From Candidatus Symbiopectobacterium sp. 'North America' (GTDB lineage: Bacteria; Pseudomonadota; Gammaproteobacteria; Enterobacterales; Enterobacteriaceae): a stretch of 64,000 nt of DNA. The DNA lies in the NCBI RefSeq assembly GCF_015762685.1, contig NZ_PEHF01000027.1:23523-87522 (forward strand). The letters run 5' to 3'. The notes below the pieces were generated by a model. That model saw only the letters and a list, made by a program, of their open reading frames with translations, made no database searches and was not told the DNA's origin. A program made the translations under genes and the position numbers. This document shows positions 60,562 to 64,000 of the stretch, in pieces; positions within the stretch are counted from its first letter, which is position 1, and each line of letters opens with the position of its first letter.

Positions 60562-63500
60562 ATGAAAAGAATGTTAATTAACGCGACTCAGCAAGAAGAG
60601 TTGCGTGTTGCTTTGGTTGATGGTCAACGGCTCTACGATCTGGATATTGAAAGCCCAGGCCATGAGCAGAAAAAAGCCAATATCTATAAAGGAAAAATCA
60701 CCCGCATCGAACCCAGTCTTGAAGCTGCTTTTGTCGATTACGGCGCAGAAAGACACGGTTTCCTTCCGTTAAAAGAGATTGCTCGCGAATACTTCCCCAG
60801 TAACTATGCCTCCCACGGTCGTCCCAACATCAAAGACGTGTTGCGCGAAGGACAGGAAGTTATTGTTCAGGTTGATAAAGAAGAGCGTGGCAACAAGGGC
60901 GCAGCGCTGACCGCCTTTATCAGCCTGGCGGGCAGCTATCTGGTGTTGATGCCGAACAACCCGCGCGCGGGTGGGATTTCTCGTCGCATTGAAGGCGACG
61001 ATCGCACCGAACTGAAAGAAGCACTGAGCTCGCTCGAACTGCCTGATGGCATGGGGCTTATCGTGCGTACCGCAGGTGTCGGCAAATCTGCCGATGCGCT
61101 CCAGTGGGATCTAGCGTTTCGTCTGAAACACTGGGACGCCATCAAAAAAGCGGCGGAAGGTCGCCCTGCCCCTTTCCTGATTCATCAAGAAAGCAATGTT
61201 ATCGTTCGTGCATTCCGCGACTATCTGCGCCCGGATATCGGTGAAATTCTTATCGATAACCCGAAAATCCTCGACCTTGCCAAAGAGCATATTTCTGCCT
61301 TGGGTCGTCCGGATTTCAGCAGCAAAATCAAATTGTACAGCGGTGAAATTCCGTTGTTCAGCCATTATCAGATCGAATCGCAGATTGAATCCGCCTTCCA
61401 GCGTGAAGTGCGCTTGCCTTCTGGCGGCTCAATTGTCATCGATACCACGGAAGCGTTGACGGCGATCGATATCAACTCGGCCCGCGCAACACGCGGCAGT
61501 GATATCGAAGAAACCGCGTTCAACACCAACCTCGAAGCGGCTGATGAAATCGCCCGCCAGTTGCGTCTGCGTGACCTCGGTGGCTTGATTGTTATCGACT
61601 TTATCGACATGACCCCGGTTCGCCACCAGCGCGAAGTGGAAAACCGCCTGCGCGATGCTGTTCGTCAGGATCGCGCCCGTATTCAGATTGGCCGCATCTC
61701 TCGCTTCGGCCTGCTGGAAATGTCCCGTCAACGGTTAAGCCCGTCGCTCGGTGAATCCAGCCATCACGTCTGTCCGCGTTGTAGCGGGACGGGTACTATC
61801 CGTGATAACGAATCCCTGTCGCTCTCTATCTTGCGTTTGATTGAAGAAGAAGCGCTGAAAGAGAACACCCGGGAAGTTCACGCTATCGTACCGGTGCCTA
61901 TCGCGTCTTATCTGCTGAACGAAAAACGCGAAGCCGTGAATGCCATTGAGAAACGTCAGGGTGGCGTTCGCGCCGTTATCGTGCCACACGATGGCATGCA
62001 AACGCCGCACTACCACGTTCTCCGTGTGCGTAAAGGTGAAGAAAAGACCACGCTCAGTTATCTGCTGCCGCAGCGTCTTGACGCAGAGGCACAACAGGTT
62101 CAGGAAGAGCAATCTCTGGAGCGCAAGATTCCTGAGCAACCGGCCTTGGCCACGTTCACCATACCTGACCTGCCTGAATCGCCGGTCATCACACCGAAGC
62201 CTGCGGCAAAAACAGCGCCAGAGCAAGCCTCTGCGCCTTCAACGCCTGGGCTGTTTGGTCGTCTGTTCGGCGCGTTGAAAAACATGTTTGCCAGCGCGGA
62301 AAGCCAACCGGAAAGCACCAACACGCAAGAAACCGCCTCGACGGAGCAGCGGCAAGAGCGTCGTTCCGGTCGTCGTCAAGGATCGGGCAACCATCGTGAT
62401 CGTAATCAACGTGATGGCCGTGATGGTAACAAAGAAAGCCGTGATGGTAACCGCGAATCACGGGATGAGAACCGTTGCAATAAACGTCAGAACGCGCCAG
62501 CGGTGACAGAATCTGCCGCCCCTGTTGAAGAAGCGGTAGAAAAAGCGCCGCGTGACGATCAGCAACGCCGTGAACAACGTGCAGAGCGTCAACGTCGTCG
62601 TCAGGATGAAAAACGTCAGGCCCGGCAAGATGTTAAAGCCCTGAACCGTGATGAAGAAAGCGCACAGGATGAGAGTGAACAGGAGAAACCGACGCCGGTA
62701 ATGCCGCGCCGTCAGCGACGCCAGTTAACACAGAAAGTGCGTATCATTGACGGTGACGCAGCACACGCTGAAAGCCAGGTTGAAGCATCAACATCCCCTG
62801 CACCGGTAGCAGAACACGAGCTACCACTATTGACGGATGCCGTGACAAACGCGCCTACGGAGACCGAAGCCAACGCCGAGCAGGCGGAGGCGGTTCGTAG
62901 TGATGCCAATATGCCACGCCGCTCGCGCCGTTCACCACGTCATTTGCGCGTTAGTGGTCAACGTCGTCGTCGCTATCGTGATGAGCGTTATCCGACACAA
63001 TCGCCGATGCCGTTGGCACAAGCTTCTGCTTCGCCAGAAATGGCGTCCGGTAAAGTGTGGGTCCGCTATCCGGTGGCTGCATTGGCACAAAACGACGAAC
63101 AGTCGACTGAGCTGGCGCCAGCTGTCGAAGCACACATTGCTGCACTGCCAGCCATTGCTGCACCTGAGGAGCAAGCACAGCCTGTTACTACACCTGCAAC
63201 GGACATTGTCATCGCACCACTCGTAGACGACACAGTTAGTACTGCTCCGGTTGTACCTGAAAATGTCACACAAGACGCGGTCGAAGCACCTGTTACCGTT
63301 GAACAGGCCGTAATCCCTGAGACGGTGGTAGCAATAGCACCCGTTGAGATTGCTGATGCAGAGGTAACTGAGCCTGTCGCTATCGCGGAAACGGCCTCAG
63401 AGCAAAGCACAGTTGTCGAGGAACAGCCGGTGGAAACACCAACGGCACCCGCAGCAAGCGCTGAGCAGGTACCAGTTCAAGCCGTTGAGGAACACGCCGC

Positions 63501-63897
63501 AGTAGCAGAGGTCGCACAGGTAACGGAAGAAACCGCGCCAGCGGTTGCTGAAGTTGAAACGACTGAAGCCGAAACAACTGAAGCGGCCGTGACAGCAGCC
63601 GACGTGATTGAGACTGTTGCACCCGTTGCCGCTGTCGAACCTGCGCCCGTGGTTGCCGAGCCTTCTGTTTCGCCCACGACTCGTACGGTACAACCGTTAC
63701 GCAGCACGGCTAAACAGCAGCACTCTGCCTCCGCACCGATGACCAAAGCGCCTGCGCCAGCCTACGAGGCGGAAGCTTCGCGCCACAGCGATTGGGTACG
63801 CCCGACCACCGAGTTCGCCGGTAAAGGCAGCGCGGGTGGTTACTCTGCCGTCAACCACGCGACCGCAGCAGCAGCAAAACCCGCCGCGTTTGAGTAA
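60562..63897 (+). CDS. rne: RNase E, endoribonuclease and degradosome scaffold
   Basis: 1111 residues (E. coli 1061). It is the endonuclease that starts mRNA decay and processes rRNA and tRNA. The catalytic half is almost E. coli-like: S1 domain about residues 37-120 ([16 protein letters not shown]), metal-binding Asp303 ([12 protein letters not shown]) and Asp346 ([15 protein letters not shown]), and Zn-link Cys404 and Cys407 ([11 protein letters not shown]). The membrane-targeting helix follows near residue 567 ([17 protein letters not shown]). Arg-rich RNA-binding stretches lie at about 595-720 ([20 protein letters not shown]). The scaffold tail is long, rich in Val, Ala, Glu and Pro, and ends [13 protein letters not shown], the PNPase-binding position. 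Intact. Confidence 0.95.
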   Translation: MKRMLINATQQEELRVALVDGQRLYDLDIESPGHEQKKANIYKGKITRIEPSLEAAFVDYGAERHGFLPLKEIAREYFPSNYASHGRPNIKDVLREGQEVIVQVDKEERGNKGAALTAFISLAGSYLVLMPNNPRAGGISRRIEGDDRTELKEALSSLELPDGMGLIVRTAGVGKSADALQWDLAFRLKHWDAIKKAAEGRPAPFLIHQESNVIVRAFRDYLRPDIGEILIDNPKILDLAKEHISALGRPDFSSKIKLYSGEIPLFSHYQIESQIESAFQREVRLPSGGSIVIDTTEALTAIDINSARATRGSDIEETAFNTNLEAADEIARQLRLRDLGGLIVIDFIDMTPVRHQREVENRLRDAVRQDRARIQIGRISRFGLLEMSRQRLSPSLGESSHHVCPRCSGTGTIRDNESLSLSILRLIEEEALKENTREVHAIVPVPIASYLLNEKREAVNAIEKRQGGVRAVIVPHDGMQTPHYHVLRVRKGEEKTTLSYLLPQRLDAEAQQVQEEQSLERKIPEQPALATFTIPDLPESPVITPKPAAKTAPEQASAPSTPGLFGRLFGALKNMFASAESQPESTNTQETASTEQRQERRSGRRQGSGNHRDRNQRDGRDGNKESRDGNRESRDENRCNKRQNAPAVTESAAPVEEAVEKAPRDDQQRREQRAERQRRRQDEKRQARQDVKALNRDEESAQDESEQEKPTPVMPRRQRRQLTQKVRIIDGDAAHAESQVEASTSPAPVAEHELPLLTDAVTNAPTETEANAEQAEAVRSDANMPRRSRRSPRHLRVSGQRRRRYRDERYPTQSPMPLAQASASPEMASGKVWVRYPVAALAQNDEQSTELAPAVEAHIAALPAIAAPEEQAQPVTTPATDIVIAPLVDDTVSTAPVVPENVTQDAVEAPVTVEQAVIPETVVAIAPVEIADAEVTEPVAIAETASEQSTVVEEQPVETPTAPAASAEQVPVQAVEEHAAVAEVAQVTEETAPAVAEVETTEAETTEAAVTAADVIETVAPVAAVEPAPVVAEPSVSPTTRTVQPLRSTAKQQHSASAPMTKAPAPAYEAEASRHSDWVRPTTEFAGKGSAGGYSAVNHATAAAAKPAAFE

Positions 63898-63917
63898 ATA
63901 CGCCATCCAGGCACAAA

Positions 63918-63939
63918 AAAACCCTCTTCGGAGGGGTTA
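63918..63939 (+). terminator. Hairpin after rne
   Basis: AACCCTC-TTCG-GAGGGGTT lies 20 bp beyond the rne stop, preceded by AAAAAA; it looks like a bidirectional terminator. Confidence 0.6.
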
Positions 63940-63955
63940 ATGAGATGGTCACCCC

Positions 63956-63988
63956 CACCCTGTAGCGGTACGCTGACAGGGTGTTTTT
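63956..63988 (+). terminator. Second intrinsic terminator downstream of rne
   Basis: CACCCTGT and ACAGGGTG form an 8-bp stem around a 12-nt loop, followed by TTTTTCTTT. It is a canonical Rho-independent terminator, 60 bp after rne. Confidence 0.8.
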
Positions 63989-64000
63989 CTTTCAGGAGAG

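Noticed and set aside
1..64000. Prophage, insertion sequence, CRISPR array, toxin-antitoxin or defence island
   Set aside because: No integrase, transposase, regularly spaced repeats or recognisable defence genes are seen; the accessory segment holds transport and regulator genes only.
1..64000. tRNA or rRNA genes
   Set aside because: No cloverleaf-like GTTCRANNC segment with matching acceptor stem and no rRNA blocks were noticed.
1..64000. Stop-codon reassignment as an alternative genetic code
   Set aside because: All three stops interrupt genes, true gene ends also use TAA, TGA and TAG, and indels accompany them; no single codon is reassigned.

Overview
This 64 kb window is chromosomal DNA of a gamma-proteobacterium in the order Enterobacterales. 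Nearly every gene has a close Escherichia coli counterpart in familiar local order: suf, menI-ydiJ-ydiK, ppsA-ppsR-aroH, btuCED-nlpC, lolCDE-nagK-cobB, mfd, ycfJ-ndh, hinT-ptsG, holB-tmk-mltG-pabC, the fab cluster, rluC-rne. A hmu-type heme locus next to aroH and the general sequence character suggest a Pectobacteriaceae or Yersiniaceae relative. About one third of the genes (19 of about 57) are visibly broken, mostly by substitutions to stop codons in otherwise continuous reading frames. That pattern is typical of a recently host-restricted symbiont such as Sodalis or Symbiopectobacterium. The genus is an inference and not proven here.

Layout. 1-5957 (minus): sufC (cut by the window edge), broken sufB, sufA, menI and broken ydiJ. 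6.3-9.0 kb (plus): ydiK, the small RNA rprA and apbE. 9.2-14.1 kb: ppsA with its divergent regulator ppsR (frameshifted), then aroH (one amber codon). 14.3-18.0 kb: a Fur box followed by the remains of the heme importer, with no receptor gene, broken hmuS and hmuU, and open hmuT and hmuV. 18.0-24.4 kb (minus): selO, ydiV, lplA, nlpC, btuD, btuE and btuC, of which selO, lplA, btuD and btuC are broken. 24.5-33.1 kb: cobB, nagK, lolEDC (minus) and mfd (plus), all open.

33.2-39.9 kb is an accessory segment between mfd and ycfJ. It is AT-rich in its first part and holds a GNAT/LuxR/NCS1-permease operon, an MFS exporter with a divergent XRE regulator, and a yegD-type Hsp70 gene. All except the permease are broken. 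40.1-47.1 kb (minus): ycfJ, ndh (one UGA), ycfP, thiK (two ambers), lpoB, ycfL, hinT and ptsG (frameshift); nagZ, expected between thiK and ycfP, is missing. 47.4-58.1 kb (minus) is the housekeeping cluster ycfH, holB, tmk, mltG, pabC (amber at codon 10), fabF, acpP, fabG, fabD, fabH, plsX, rpmF and yceD. The window closes with maf/yceF, rluC and rne with its long leader.

Read together, the losses hit stress or alternative Fe-S assembly (SufB), alternative respiratory NADH oxidation (Ndh), glucose PTS uptake (PtsG), heme and vitamin B12 import, lipoate and thiamine salvage, one DAHP synthase and folate precursor synthesis (PabC). Fatty acid synthesis, lipoprotein sorting, replication, RNA decay and ribosome genes are kept. 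No prophage, transposase, CRISPR array, tRNA or rRNA was seen, and no new multi-gene system stands out. The best leads are the nonsense-rich decay pattern, the GNAT-LuxR-permease operon, the diverged rprA locus, a 56-codon unassigned ORF beside sufA, and a three-copy palindromic repeat.
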